DNA of 64,000 nt from the NCBI GenBank assembly GCA_028723425.1, contig JAQYEZ010000003.1:1-64000 (forward strand). The letters run 5' to 3'. Source of the DNA: Peptoniphilaceae bacterium (GTDB lineage Bacteria > Bacillota > Clostridia > Tissierellales > Peptoniphilaceae). This document shows positions 16,237-25,316 of the stretch, one piece after another (the first letter of the stretch is position 1; every line of letters starts with the position of its first letter). The notes below the pieces were generated by a model. The model did not search any database, had not been told where the DNA came from, and worked only from the letters and a program-made list of their open reading frames with translations. A program made the position numbers and the translations under genes.

Positions 16237-17406
16237 TTATAAATTTTGCCCCACAATAACGGAGTTTGCCAAAGTTTCTGCGGCAGTTTTTATACCTTTA
16301 TCAGATGCAAAAAAGTTTCTAGCATGAAGAGGATTTTTTTCTATTCCATCCTCTCCACTTCCAAACCGATACATAAAGGATGGAACTTTTTGCATATAAA
16401 ATGAAAAATCTTCACTTGCCATAGTTGGCTCGGTATTTTCTATATTTTCTTTTCCCACAACTCTAGTAGCTACTTTTTTTGCTAATTGGTACATAGAATC
16501 TGAGTTATAAACAAGAGGAATTTTATCTGTATATTCTATCTTGTACTTGCATTCATAGGCTTGTGAAATATCCCTTACCATAGCTTCCATTCTTTGTATA
16601 GCTCTTTGGAAAGATTTCTGATCTAGCGATCTAATAGTAGCAGTCATTTTCACCCTATCAACAACCAAATTATCAGAAGAGCCTCCATTTATAGAATTTA
16701 TGGACAAGATAGTTGAGGTTTGAGGGTCCATATTTCTACTAATTATACTTTGTAGGCTCATTACAATATTTGAGGCAGACACTATAGGATCTATATTTAA
16801 ATGTGGATTTGACCCATGACCGCCCTTGCCTATAATTTCTATGATGAAATTAGCCTTAGTCGCCATCAAAGCTCCCTTTTTTAGGATGACTTTGCCTGAA
16901 TTTATCATTGGCCAATTATGAAAGCCAAAAAACATTTGTATTTTTTCTTTATCAAACAAGCCCTTATCTATCAGTTCTTTGGCACCCTTGGTGGTTTCCT
17001 CTGAATTTTGGAAGACGAATACTACATCGGCTTTTAGTTTTTCCTTATTTTTTTGTAAAATTTTGAAAGCTCCCAAAAGAGATGCCATATGAAAATCATG
17101 GCCACAAGCATGCATGACTCCCATGTTTTTTGACTTATAGGAAAGATTATTTTCTTCACTTTGCAAGATAGCATCTATGTCCGATCTTAGGCCAATAATT
17201 TTCCCACTTTTTCCTGTCTTTATTTTAAAAACTAGGCCTGTTTTTAAGGAAAAATCTATTATTTCAACATCTGGGAAAGATTTTACAAAGTTTTTTAATA
17301 AGTTTGTTGTTTGATATTCCTCTCCAGATATTTCAGGATTTTCGTGCAATTTATGTCTTATCTTTATTATTTCATCTAAATCTTTATCTTCTATTCTTAA
17401 AATCAT
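16237..17406 (-). CDS. M20D-family amidohydrolase
   Basis: Zinc-type deacylase/amidohydrolase related to hippurate and N-acyl-amino-acid hydrolases. Motifs are MHACGHDFHMASLLG (metal-binding HACGHD), QNSEETTKGAKELI with the catalytic glutamates, and a late EPTMASEDFSFY. I choose the ATG at 17406, giving 389 residues; the track's extra 15 residues come from a GTG inside the upstream gene. It lies 7 bases behind the MoeA-like gene as last gene of the hydroxylase-maturation operon. It may cleave an acyl or carbamoyl intermediate of purine breakdown, but the substrate is unknown. Confidence 0.82.
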   Translation of the reverse strand: MILRIEDKDLDEIIKIRHKLHENPEISGEEYQTTNLLKNFVKSFPDVEIIDFSLKTGLVFKIKTGKSGKIIGLRSDIDAILQSEENNLSYKSKNMGVMHACGHDFHMASLLGAFKILQKNKEKLKADVVFVFQNSEETTKGAKELIDKGLFDKEKIQMFFGFHNWPMINSGKVILKKGALMATKANFIIEIIGKGGHGSNPHLNIDPIVSASNIVMSLQSIISRNMDPQTSTILSINSINGGSSDNLVVDRVKMTATIRSLDQKSFQRAIQRMEAMVRDISQAYECKYKIEYTDKIPLVYNSDSMYQLAKKVATRVVGKENIENTEPTMASEDFSFYMQKVPSFMYRFGSGEDGIEKNPLHARNFFASDKGIKTAAETLANSVIVGQNL

Positions 17407-17413
17407 TTTTTTC

Positions 17414-18391
17414 TTACAATAAGCCGCCTTCGCCCATTTCTGTAAAGTCACTTTTTTTCAAATCAATGCCAGCAAATATTCTTGGTAGGAAGAAATCAAA
17501 GCTTGTTATTTCAGAATGAATTGAAGCTCCTGGTACTCCTACAAGATAGGTTTGTTTATTTTTTCCTACTGTTAGCATATTTCCCGGTTGCATAGGCAAA
17601 CCTTGGATAATAAATTTATCAGACATAGATCTTATTACTCTTGGTGTCAAATCATCTGGGTCTACACTCATTCCACCTGAAAATACTATAAGATCACATC
17701 CCTCATCCAAAAATTCTTGAGAGATTTCTTCTATCATTTCTAAATCATCTGGGCATTTTTTTATACCTTGAATTTTTCCATCAAAAAAGGCAATTTTTTT
17801 TCTAATAATTGGCTCAAACAAGTCTTTTATCCTACCATAATAGATTTCTGATCCTGTAATGATAACCCCAACTTTTAGCTTTTTAAATTCTCTAACTTCA
17901 AAGATTGGACCGTATTTTTTGCCTATTTCTTTTATAATTTCTACTTCTTTTCTGTCTGTATAAAGGGGAACTATTCTTGCCCCAACCAATTTATCTCCCT
18001 TTTTTACTGTAGAATAGGATTTTATTGTAGCAAAAGTATATATTCCTCTTTGGTTTAATTCTAAAAGAGCCTGTCTATTTATGGTAAATAGACCAAAAAC
18101 TTTGCTAGTAAAGGAAATTTTTCCCTCGCTTGGTTTAGATAGGCTAATATTATCTCCTATAAGCAAAGGCGCAACCTCAGAAATTGCATCTTCTTCATGG
18201 ACACAATCTTTGTCAAGTTCTCCAACATAGATATGATCTTTACCAATATCTCTTAATTTTTCCAAGTCTTCTTCTTGTACTATGTGATTTCTTTTAAAGA
18301 CAACTCCCTTAAAACCATCTGCCATTATTCCTGTCAAATCATGTAAGAGAGGTTGTCCTATAGCATCTTCTATTTTTACTTTTTTTATCAT
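17414..18391 (-). CDS. MoeA-like molybdopterin-binding protein
   Basis: Contains a MoCF/MogA-like molybdopterin-binding domain in the C-terminal half (GVIITGSEIYYGRI, FSGGMSVDPDDLTPRVI, PMQPGNMLTVG, LVGVPGASIHS). A divergent MoeA-like N-terminal half precedes it (MIKKVKIEDAIGQPLLHDLTGI). At 325 residues it is shorter than MoeA (~400). Proteins of this type accompany selenium-dependent molybdenum hydroxylase clusters and probably handle the cofactor or its molybdate insertion. It overlaps the XdhC-type gene by four bases. No conventional MoeA occurs elsewhere in the window. Confidence 0.8.
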   Translation of the reverse strand: MIKKVKIEDAIGQPLLHDLTGIMADGFKGVVFKRNHIVQEEDLEKLRDIGKDHIYVGELDKDCVHEEDAISEVAPLLIGDNISLSKPSEGKISFTSKVFGLFTINRQALLELNQRGIYTFATIKSYSTVKKGDKLVGARIVPLYTDRKEVEIIKEIGKKYGPIFEVREFKKLKVGVIITGSEIYYGRIKDLFEPIIRKKIAFFDGKIQGIKKCPDDLEMIEEISQEFLDEGCDLIVFSGGMSVDPDDLTPRVIRSMSDKFIIQGLPMQPGNMLTVGKNKQTYLVGVPGASIHSEITSFDFFLPRIFAGIDLKKSDFTEMGEGGLL

Positions 18392-19170
18392 ATAAATTCC
18401 TTGTACTTGTTATTTTTTACTGCTAGTATTTGAGAGATAATTGAGATTGCAATTTCTTCTACTTTTCCATTATCTATATCAAAACCAATAGGGGTATATA
18501 TTTGATCTAGATATTTTTGGTCTATGCCTCTTTCTTTTAAATCATCAAAGACAAGCTTAATTTTGTGTCTTGATCCAATCATACCTATATACTTATAATC
18601 CTTGCCCAAGACATTTGTTAGGACTTCTTTGTCAGAATTTGTAGTACATATTACAAGATAGGTATTGGAAGAAGAAAAATCTATATAAGCATTAGCTTCT
18701 TTAGAATCCATAGCCAAGAATTTTTTTATACCAATAAAATCTTCCTTATCCTTAAATTCTTCTCTTGGATCTACTACTGTTACATCAAATCCTGTCCTTA
18801 CAGCAACTCTGGCTAATTTTTGACCTACATGACCTGCGCCATAAATTATTAGTTGAGGTTGTGGCATAAAAACCTTTATATAGCCCTTATTTTCTCCACC
18901 ACAAATCATATTTAAATCAGAAGACTTATTTAGTCTAAGATCAAAGCTATCATCTTTTTCATTTTTTATAGCCTCTATAGCTTTTTTTGTAACTTCATAT
19001 TCCATAGGGCCTCCGCCTATAGTCCCAAAAGTTTGTCCATCTTCAAATACTGCCATCATAGAATCATTGGCACCTGGAACTGAACCTTTGACTTCTGTTA
19101 TAAAAACTAGGCATGCCTTTTTACCTTTACCAACCTCATCTACTACTTTTTTAAGAATTTCTACCTGCAT
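18388..19170 (-). CDS. XdhC/CoxI-family Moco insertion and sulfuration chaperone
   Basis: Cytosolic chaperone that binds molybdenum cofactor and delivers it in mature form to hydroxylases. The N-terminal XdhC domain has KGSVPGANDSMM and GTIGGGPMEYEV. A conserved cysteine follows in LNMICGGENKG (about residue 98). The C-terminal Rossmann domain begins LIIYGAGHVGQKLARVAVRTG. At 260 residues it is normal. It overlaps yqeB by 20 bases and the MoeA-like gene by 4. It is unrelated to the Fe-S subunit also called XdhC. Confidence 0.9.
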   Translation of the reverse strand: MQVEILKKVVDEVGKGKKACLVFITEVKGSVPGANDSMMAVFEDGQTFGTIGGGPMEYEVTKKAIEAIKNEKDDSFDLRLNKSSDLNMICGGENKGYIKVFMPQPQLIIYGAGHVGQKLARVAVRTGFDVTVVDPREEFKDKEDFIGIKKFLAMDSKEANAYIDFSSSNTYLVICTTNSDKEVLTNVLGKDYKYIGMIGSRHKIKLVFDDLKERGIDQKYLDQIYTPIGFDIDNGKVEEIAISIISQILAVKNNKYKEFI

Positions 19171-19966
19171 TTTCTATTCTCCTTTTTAGAATTAGGATTG
19201 CTTCCAAAACTCCACCACCTATGGCCCTTGCCTTATCTGAAATGGTAATAGCATTTTCTTTTACTACTCTTGGGTCTACATCGCCAATTTTTAAGCCTAG
19301 GCTAACCTCTGAACCATCTTTTATCATGCCCCTAACCATACCATCAAGGCCTGCTTTTACAACTTTTCCCTCGACAAGTGCTAGAACTTGGTCTTTTTTT
19401 ACAACCGATCCTATATCTTCTATTACCTTAATCTTTCCACTAGCCGGAGCTCTTAGTATTCTTTGACTAGTAAAGCCTTGGATATTTCCTGGTATGCCCG
19501 TATTTTCTTCAGGCTTTCCTTCAAAAATCAATCTAGCTAAGTTGTGTCCTCTGTTAGTTTCTATTACAAGATCAACATCTTCTCCAGCCGTAAAGCCTGG
19601 TCCTAGACCAATAGTAATGGGAGCCATATCCTTAGTGGTGCCCAAATTTTTCTTTGCCAAAATCCCATCTACCACAACTAGAGGTTTTAATTTTTCTATA
19701 TAGACTCCTTTTTCATCAGCAATTATTGGGATAAAATCTTCTTTAAAGGCTTTTTCTATTCCTTCATAATCATAGACTCTTTTTACCTTAAAATCCTCTA
19801 TTTGAATTTCTCCTTCAAACATAGCAGATGCACACGCAACAGTTCTTCTAATGCAAAGGGGCTTTTCTTTTTCCAAAATCAAAACCTTGAAACCTGCTCT
19901 GTAAACTTTTTGGATTGAACCTGTTGCTACATCTCCACCACCCCTAAATATTACCAAATCATTCAT
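19151..19966 (-). CDS. yqeB: Selenium-dependent molybdenum hydroxylase system protein YqeB
   Basis: YqeB (EF2563 family) is a marker of genomes with selenium-dependent molybdenum hydroxylases. Its reaction is not established, but it is proposed to help place labile selenium on the cofactor. Visible features are LVIFRGGGDVATGSIQKVYRAG with a glycine-rich nucleotide-type loop at the N-terminus, PLCIRRTVACASAMFEG with two cysteines near residue 37-45, and an ITIGLGPGFTAG motif. A biotinyl-lipoyl-like segment (APASGKIKVIEDIGSVVKKDQ) lies in the C-terminal third. It overlaps mocA by 8 bases. Confidence 0.92.
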   Translation of the reverse strand: MNDLVIFRGGGDVATGSIQKVYRAGFKVLILEKEKPLCIRRTVACASAMFEGEIQIEDFKVKRVYDYEGIEKAFKEDFIPIIADEKGVYIEKLKPLVVVDGILAKKNLGTTKDMAPITIGLGPGFTAGEDVDLVIETNRGHNLARLIFEGKPEENTGIPGNIQGFTSQRILRAPASGKIKVIEDIGSVVKKDQVLALVEGKVVKAGLDGMVRGMIKDGSEVSLGLKIGDVDPRVVKENAITISDKARAIGGGVLEAILILKRRIENAGRNS

Positions 19967-20531
19967 AAATATCCTTGATTTGTTCTAGGTTAGTGTAGGT
20001 ATCTATGTCCCAAAGCTCTTTTATATCATCGATTAGAACTTCATTTTTATCATTATCCTTTACCAAAAGCATGCCACCTTGGTCATATTCTAATTCTAAA
20101 AGACCATCCCTAAAGCTTGGTGGAAAGATAACAGGAGCTCCCCTTCTTTTTTCAGTTCTAGGATAGGTAATTACTTCATTTTTCTTATAAGCAGCTATTA
20201 GCTTTTCTACAGTTTCTACTGTCAAAAGTGGTTGGTCAGCTACAAAAAAGATCATGGCATTTTCTTTTTTTGCCTTATTTACTCCAAGTTTTATAGAACT
20301 TGACTTGCCAACTATATTATTGTCATTATAGATGGCTACATAGCCTCTTTTTTTGGCTTCTTGCAAAAGTTTTTCATAAGAACTTACCAAAATAATTTCA
20401 TCAAAGTCTATTTGATCTACAAGATCATAGACATATTCATATATTTTTTTGCCCTTTAAATCTAAGAGCAACTTGTTTTTGCCCATTCTTTCAGATAGGC
20501 CTGAAGCCATAATTATGGCACTAATCTTCAT
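19959..20531 (-). CDS. mocA: Molybdenum cofactor cytidylyltransferase
   Basis: Transfers CMP to molybdopterin to make the MCD form of the cofactor used by xanthine dehydrogenase-family enzymes. The nucleotidyltransferase loop is IIMASGLSERMGKNKLLLDLKG (signature of the MocA/YgfJ group, residues ~6-27) and the metal motif is FVADQPLLT near residue 93. At 190 residues it is normal. It overlaps yqeC by 11 bases. Its presence agrees with the two hydroxylases encoded here, rather than a DMSO reductase-type enzyme needing the guanine form. Confidence 0.92.
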   Translation of the reverse strand: MKISAIIMASGLSERMGKNKLLLDLKGKKIYEYVYDLVDQIDFDEIILVSSYEKLLQEAKKRGYVAIYNDNNIVGKSSSIKLGVNKAKKENAMIFFVADQPLLTVETVEKLIAAYKKNEVITYPRTEKRRGAPVIFPPSFRDGLLELEYDQGGMLLVKDNDKNEVLIDDIKELWDIDTYTNLEQIKDIYE

Positions 20532-21237
20532 AATATTCCTCCCTTAAAAGTGAACCATAAGCATAAGATATGTTCTTGGTGTTTTTTCTTAAAAATTTTA
20601 TTACTTCTAAAGTTTTTTCCTTTTCTTCTAAGCTTTCAACCTGGTTAAAAAAGATGAATTTAGGAGAAGAAAAATCTCCAAAAGGACCTGGTTTACTTTC
20701 TATTAGTTTCAAAAAGACTTCTTTGTTTACTATTTTTTCATCTATAAGCTTTATAAAATCATCATAATTATAGATGAAATCTTTATCTATTCTTCTTCCT
20801 ATAACTTTTGCAGAAAAAACACAAATTACCTTGCTACTAATATTATATATGACAGGTTCATAAGATTTCCACATCTTTAAAGCTAAATTTCTACAACCGT
20901 CTGCTTCAATTAGCATATAGTCAAAGTCTTTTGAGATTTTTGTTAAATTATCTTCTCCTATAGAAGAAAACTTGTTAGTCTTTGGGTCAAGTTTTCCCAT
21001 AGCTAGCAAAAACTTTTTTTCATCTATTTTTTTGTAAGAATTGAAACTATCGTATATATAGTCAATATCCTTATTTTTTGGTCGTCTTATTTTGGTTGAT
21101 GTGCTTATTAAAACCCTACCTTCTTTTTTTAAGCTAGATCCTAATTTTTCCATAAGGCTTGTTTTACCACCAGCTCCTGTGATAAAAATATTATCTCCTT
21201 TTTTTATTTGGAAGATATCTATTAGACTTTTTTTCAT
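20521..21237 (-). CDS. yqeC: Selenium-dependent hydroxylase accessory protein YqeC
   Basis: Putative P-loop protein of unknown reaction that co-occurs with YqeB and selenium-dependent hydroxylases. The N-terminal FITGAGGKTSLMEKLG (about 18-33) is a nucleotide-binding loop, ISTSTKIRRPK and LIEADGCRNLALK are the other conserved blocks. At 238 residues it is typical. It is the first gene after the terminator behind xdh. No separate promoter is visible in the short gap, so expression may come from readthrough. GGGGGCAAG serves as ribosome site. Confidence 0.9.
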   Translation of the reverse strand: MKKSLIDIFQIKKGDNIFITGAGGKTSLMEKLGSSLKKEGRVLISTSTKIRRPKNKDIDYIYDSFNSYKKIDEKKFLLAMGKLDPKTNKFSSIGEDNLTKISKDFDYMLIEADGCRNLALKMWKSYEPVIYNISSKVICVFSAKVIGRRIDKDFIYNYDDFIKLIDEKIVNKEVFLKLIESKPGPFGDFSSPKFIFFNQVESLEEKEKTLEVIKFLRKNTKNISYAYGSLLREEYYED

Positions 21238-21254
21238 CTTGCCCCCAAAAAATA

Positions 21255-21287
21255 AGCTGTTGCAAAAAAAGTAAATTTGCAGCAGCT
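21255..21287 (-). terminator. Terminator/attenuator between xdh and yqeC
   Basis: AGCTGTTGCA (21255-21264) pairs with TGCAGCAGCT (21278-21287); on the minus strand the hairpin is followed by TATTTTTT. It lies 8 bases after the xdh stop and could reduce transcription into the maturation genes relative to the catalytic genes. Confidence 0.75.
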
Positions 21288-21294
21288 ATTTTAT

Positions 21295-23922
21295 CTATTG
21301 TTTTTTAAATTCTTTTTTTGGTTTGCTATAGGCCGTTTCTTTCATTGGAAATTCATCTCTTAAAACTCCATCCAAAGCATAATATGCCCCTTGGACCGCT
21401 GCTGCTATTGGTATAGTTGCTATTTCTCCTATACCCTTTGCTCCATAGGCTATATCCAAAAGCTTTTCTTTTTCAACTAAAATAGGATGAATTTTTGGAA
21501 TTTCTGGTGCTCTCCACAAGCCCAAGGTTCCATATTTTGCCTTAACTACAGAATTTACCACTTTCAAATCCTCTGTCAAAGCATAACCAAGGCCCATTAT
21601 TACCCCACCTTCTATTTGTCCTTCTATGGTGGTTGGATTTATTACCTTACCTGAATCATGAGCTGCATAAACTTCCTTAACCTTACCCTCATCATCTAAA
21701 ATTACAACATGAGTTGCAAAACCGTAGGCTAGGTGAGATTTTGGAAATTCTTTGTCAGAACCAAGTGGGTCTGTTGGATCAAAGTATTCATAGAAATACT
21801 CTTTGCCTTCAAGCTCTTCTAGGCTATGATTTTTCAAATCCTTTGCCAGCTCTTCTGCGGCTCTTCTTACTGCTTCTCCGGTTATTAGAGTATGTCTTGA
21901 ACCTGATGTTGTTCCAGAATCTGGTGAAGTTTCAGAGTTAGGTGTCATTATTTTGATCTTATCATATAAAAGACCAGTAGCCTCTCCTATAATTTGTAAC
22001 ATTACTGTTCCAACTCCTTGGCCTATACCACTGGCTGCACAATAAAGTTTGCAAATTCCATCTTCTATTTTTATTTTTGCCCTACCCTTATCAGGAAGTC
22101 CAACTCCTACACCAGCATTTTTCATGGCACAAGCTATACCAGCATGGTCCTTATTTTTTTCATAAACATCTTTTACCTTTTCCAAAGTCTCTACCAAGGC
22201 TGTAGAACAATCAGCTATTTGACCATTTGGTAGAACTTGACCTGGTTTGATTGCATTTCTATATCTGATTTCCCAAGGAGATATTCCAACCTTTTGAGCC
22301 AATAAGTTTATATTTGATTCCATAGCAAAGTTTGATTGGCAAACTCCAAAACCTCTAAAGGCTCCTGCAGGTGGATTGTTGGTGTAGTAGCCATAACCAT
22401 GAATTTCTGTATTTTGGTAATTGTATGGACCAACAGAGTGAGTACAGGCTCTTTCCAAAACAGGTCCACAAAGTGAAGCATAGGCTCCCGTATCAAAGTT
22501 TATTTCTACTTTCATAGCCTTAAAAATTCCATTTTCATCGCAGCCAAGTGTAAAACGTCCTTCCATAGGGTGACGTTTTGGATGCCATCTTAGGGATTCA
22601 TCCCTTGTCATCTTGTGTTTGACTGGTCTTTGATATAGATAAGCTGCAAGGGCTGCTGGAGGTTGAACAGACATATCTTCTTTTCCTCCAAAGCCTCCTC
22701 CAACATAGGGATTTTCGACCACAATCCTTTCTGGCTTATCTTGCCAACCAAACATAATGGATAATTCTTTTCTTGTATCATAAACGCTTTGGTCTGATGA
22801 ATAAACTTTTATACCATCCTTGTAAGGCATGGCAACACAACATTCTGGTTCCAAGAAGGCATGTTCTGTAAAAGGCGTTTTGTAATCATGGGTTACAACA
22901 TAGGCACACTCTTTTAGAGCTTCTTCTGCATTGCCACGACTTACATGTCTTTCTTGGCAAAGATTGCCATTAGGATGAATTTTTGGAGCATCTTTTGCCT
23001 TTGCTTCTGCTATAGATGAAACAGGCTTTAACTCTTCTAGGTCTACTTTTATTAATTTTTTAGCTTCTTCTACTATTTCTGGACTTTCTGCCACAACAAA
23101 ACATAGGGCATCTCCCAAAGATCTAGTTTCAGATCCTTTTTCTATAAATACATCCCAATCTTGTTGGATGTGACCTACCTTGTTATTTGGAACATCTTCT
23201 GCAGTTAAAACTCCTACAACCCCTTCAAGTTTTAAAGCCTCGCTATAGTCGATGTCAATAAATTTAGCCCTAGGATATTTGGTTCTTACACAAGAGCCAT
23301 AAAGCATGCCCTCTATTTCTATATCATCAGCATAGATACCTGTGCCGAGGATTTTTTCTTTGGCATCAATCCTATTAGTTCTTAGAGATATCTTGGCATC
23401 TTGTTCTTTTTCTTCTTCAATTGCCAGTTCTCCTCTTAGAATAGCTGCTGCCATTTGTATACCCTTGATGATTTTTACATAACCTGTACAACGGCATATA
23501 TTTCCCTTTATGGCTAATTTGATTTCTTCTTCTGTTGGATTTGGGTTTTTTTTGATAACACTCGCTCCACTCATGACCATACCTGGAATACAAAAACCAC
23601 ATTGAACAGCCCCTGCCTTTGTAAAGGCATAGGTGAAGGCATCTTTTTCTTCTTGGCTAAGTCCTTCATTGGTTAAAACTTCTGTATCCTTTAATTTTGA
23701 AAGTTTTACCACACAGGATCTTTTGTTTTCTTCTCCCACAAGTACCGTACATGTTCCACAAGCCCCTTGAGAACAACCGTCTTTAACTGATTTTATATGT
23801 AGATCATCTCTTAAAAATCTTAAAAGAGTTTTATCTTTGTAGGTTTCATAAGTTTGTCCATTTACTTTTACAATAAAAGGCGTCTGCTCTTCTATCTTTT
23901 CTCCAATTAATATCTTTTCCAT
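21295..23922 (-). CDS. xdh: Selenium-dependent xanthine dehydrogenase (fused Fe-S and Mo subunits)
   Basis: Molybdenum hydroxylase interconverting purines such as xanthine and urate. Residues ~15-100 form a plant-type [2Fe-2S] domain (DGCSQGACGTCTVL), and ~105-165 the second [2Fe-2S] domain (QCGFCIPGM and CRCTGY). From ~180 on is the molybdopterin domain (GGGFGGKEDMSVQ, GAFRGFGV) with the catalytic glutamate in GAKGIGEIATIP near 845. There is no FAD domain, so electrons leave to another partner. At 875 residues it matches the Se-dependent family that travels with YqeB/YqeC; the selenium is a cofactor ligand, not selenocysteine, and no in-frame TGA is needed. It is third in the ade-hyuA-xdh unit. 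Confidence 0.93.
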   Translation of the reverse strand: MEKILIGEKIEEQTPFIVKVNGQTYETYKDKTLLRFLRDDLHIKSVKDGCSQGACGTCTVLVGEENKRSCVVKLSKLKDTEVLTNEGLSQEEKDAFTYAFTKAGAVQCGFCIPGMVMSGASVIKKNPNPTEEEIKLAIKGNICRCTGYVKIIKGIQMAAAILRGELAIEEEKEQDAKISLRTNRIDAKEKILGTGIYADDIEIEGMLYGSCVRTKYPRAKFIDIDYSEALKLEGVVGVLTAEDVPNNKVGHIQQDWDVFIEKGSETRSLGDALCFVVAESPEIVEEAKKLIKVDLEELKPVSSIAEAKAKDAPKIHPNGNLCQERHVSRGNAEEALKECAYVVTHDYKTPFTEHAFLEPECCVAMPYKDGIKVYSSDQSVYDTRKELSIMFGWQDKPERIVVENPYVGGGFGGKEDMSVQPPAALAAYLYQRPVKHKMTRDESLRWHPKRHPMEGRFTLGCDENGIFKAMKVEINFDTGAYASLCGPVLERACTHSVGPYNYQNTEIHGYGYYTNNPPAGAFRGFGVCQSNFAMESNINLLAQKVGISPWEIRYRNAIKPGQVLPNGQIADCSTALVETLEKVKDVYEKNKDHAGIACAMKNAGVGVGLPDKGRAKIKIEDGICKLYCAASGIGQGVGTVMLQIIGEATGLLYDKIKIMTPNSETSPDSGTTSGSRHTLITGEAVRRAAEELAKDLKNHSLEELEGKEYFYEYFDPTDPLGSDKEFPKSHLAYGFATHVVILDDEGKVKEVYAAHDSGKVINPTTIEGQIEGGVIMGLGYALTEDLKVVNSVVKAKYGTLGLWRAPEIPKIHPILVEKEKLLDIAYGAKGIGEIATIPIAAAVQGAYYALDGVLRDEFPMKETAYSKPKKEFKKQ

Positions 23923-23936
23923 AATTTCTCGTCTTT

Positions 23937-25307
23937 CTAAAATTTTCTAGGTATAAACTTACCTTCTCCCTTCTTAGCAAAATATTTACCTTTATCCAAA
24001 ATTATCCTTCCTCTTAATATGACACTTTCCACCTTTACGCTTGTCTTGTATCCTTGGTAAGTAGTATAGTCACAATTTGAATGTCTATTTTCTTCTTTTA
24101 TTTCATAAGATGAATTATTCATTATCACAAGATCTGCATCTGATCCAACTTTAATTTCTCCCTTTTTTGGATATAGACCAAAAATCTTGCTTGGATTTGT
24201 TGCTAGTAAGTCTACAAGTCTTCCCAAGCTTATATTTCTCTTTAATCCTTCGCTTATTACAACTTCCATTCTTTCTTCTACTCCAGGGGCTCCACCAGGA
24301 CAATCTATAAAATTATCCTTATAAAGAAGCTTATCTCTTTCATAAAAGAATGGGCAATGATCAGTTGCTATTACATCGACATCTCCATTTTTAACGCCCT
24401 CCCAAAGGGCATCTATATCTTCTTTTTTTCTCAAAGGGGGTGCCATAATGTATTTAATGCCCTCTTTGTTTCCACCTTCTGTATATTTTGATTCATCCAA
24501 GGTCAAATATTGGGTGCAAGTTTCACAATAAAGATTTTTTACTCCACGCTTTCTAGCAGAAATTATCTCATCAAGTCCTTTTTTGCTTGAAGTGTGAACT
24601 ATATAAAGTTTTGGAAAATCGGCTATCTCACTTAGGTAGATAAGCCTATTTATAGCTTCTGCTTCTGTCTGATCGGGTCTAGTTTTTGCATGAAAGATTG
24701 GGCTTAGCTTCTTATTTGCAATAGCTTCATTTCTTAATTCTTCTATGGCCTTGTCATTTTCACAATGAACACAAACTACACTTCCTGTTTGTTTGGCCTT
24801 TTTTAAAACCTTGAGCATTTGCCCATCATCTAGCTTTCCACTATAAGTTGTGTATATTTTTATTGAAACAATTCCGTCATCATATAATTTTGAAATTTCA
24901 TCAAGTAGCTTATCATTTAACTCATACAAGGCTCCATGGAAAGAGTAATCTATAACTGCCTTATCATCTGCCAAGTCATGATAGTGATCTATCATACTTG
25001 TAAGACTTGCTCCTTTTTCCAAAGCCCCTATATGGTCTATTATAGTTGTTGTTCCACCATAAGAAGCTGCAACAGTTCCTGTATAAAAATCATCAACTGA
25101 AACATACTTGCCCAAATCTAGGTTCATATGGGTATGAACATCAACTCCACCTGGAAGAACCAATTTGTCTTTAGCATCTATTATCTTTTGGGCAGAAATA
25201 TCGATCTTATCTGAAATTTGTGAGATTTTTTCATCTTCTATCAAAATATCACATTTTTTTAATTTTCCGCCTACAAGAGCTTTTCCATTTTTAATCAAAC
25301 ACAACAT
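23937..25307 (-). CDS. hyuA: Hydantoinase/dihydropyrimidinase-family amidohydrolase
   Basis: Zinc-dependent ring-opening amidohydrolase. Metal ligands are GVDVHTHMNLDLG (His58, His60), the carboxylated lysine in VSIKIYTTYSG (about 149), CVHCENDKA, YIVHTSSKKG, and the aspartate in IATDHCPFF. At 456 residues it is normal. Between adenine deaminase and the Se-dependent dehydrogenase, it most likely opens the ring of a purine-derived intermediate in anaerobic urate/xanthine breakdown instead of acting on hydantoin. It could alternatively act on dihydropyrimidines. It lies 9 bases after ade. Confidence 0.88.
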   Translation of the reverse strand: MLCLIKNGKALVGGKLKKCDILIEDEKISQISDKIDISAQKIIDAKDKLVLPGGVDVHTHMNLDLGKYVSVDDFYTGTVAASYGGTTTIIDHIGALEKGASLTSMIDHYHDLADDKAVIDYSFHGALYELNDKLLDEISKLYDDGIVSIKIYTTYSGKLDDGQMLKVLKKAKQTGSVVCVHCENDKAIEELRNEAIANKKLSPIFHAKTRPDQTEAEAINRLIYLSEIADFPKLYIVHTSSKKGLDEIISARKRGVKNLYCETCTQYLTLDESKYTEGGNKEGIKYIMAPPLRKKEDIDALWEGVKNGDVDVIATDHCPFFYERDKLLYKDNFIDCPGGAPGVEERMEVVISEGLKRNISLGRLVDLLATNPSKIFGLYPKKGEIKVGSDADLVIMNNSSYEIKEENRHSNCDYTTYQGYKTSVKVESVILRGRIILDKGKYFAKKGEGKFIPRKF

Positions 25308-25316
25308 ATCATTTCC

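Noticed and set aside
21295-23922. Selenocysteine codons in the selenium-dependent dehydrogenase
   Set aside because: The frame is uninterrupted with cysteines at expected sites; selenium in this family is a non-protein cofactor ligand.
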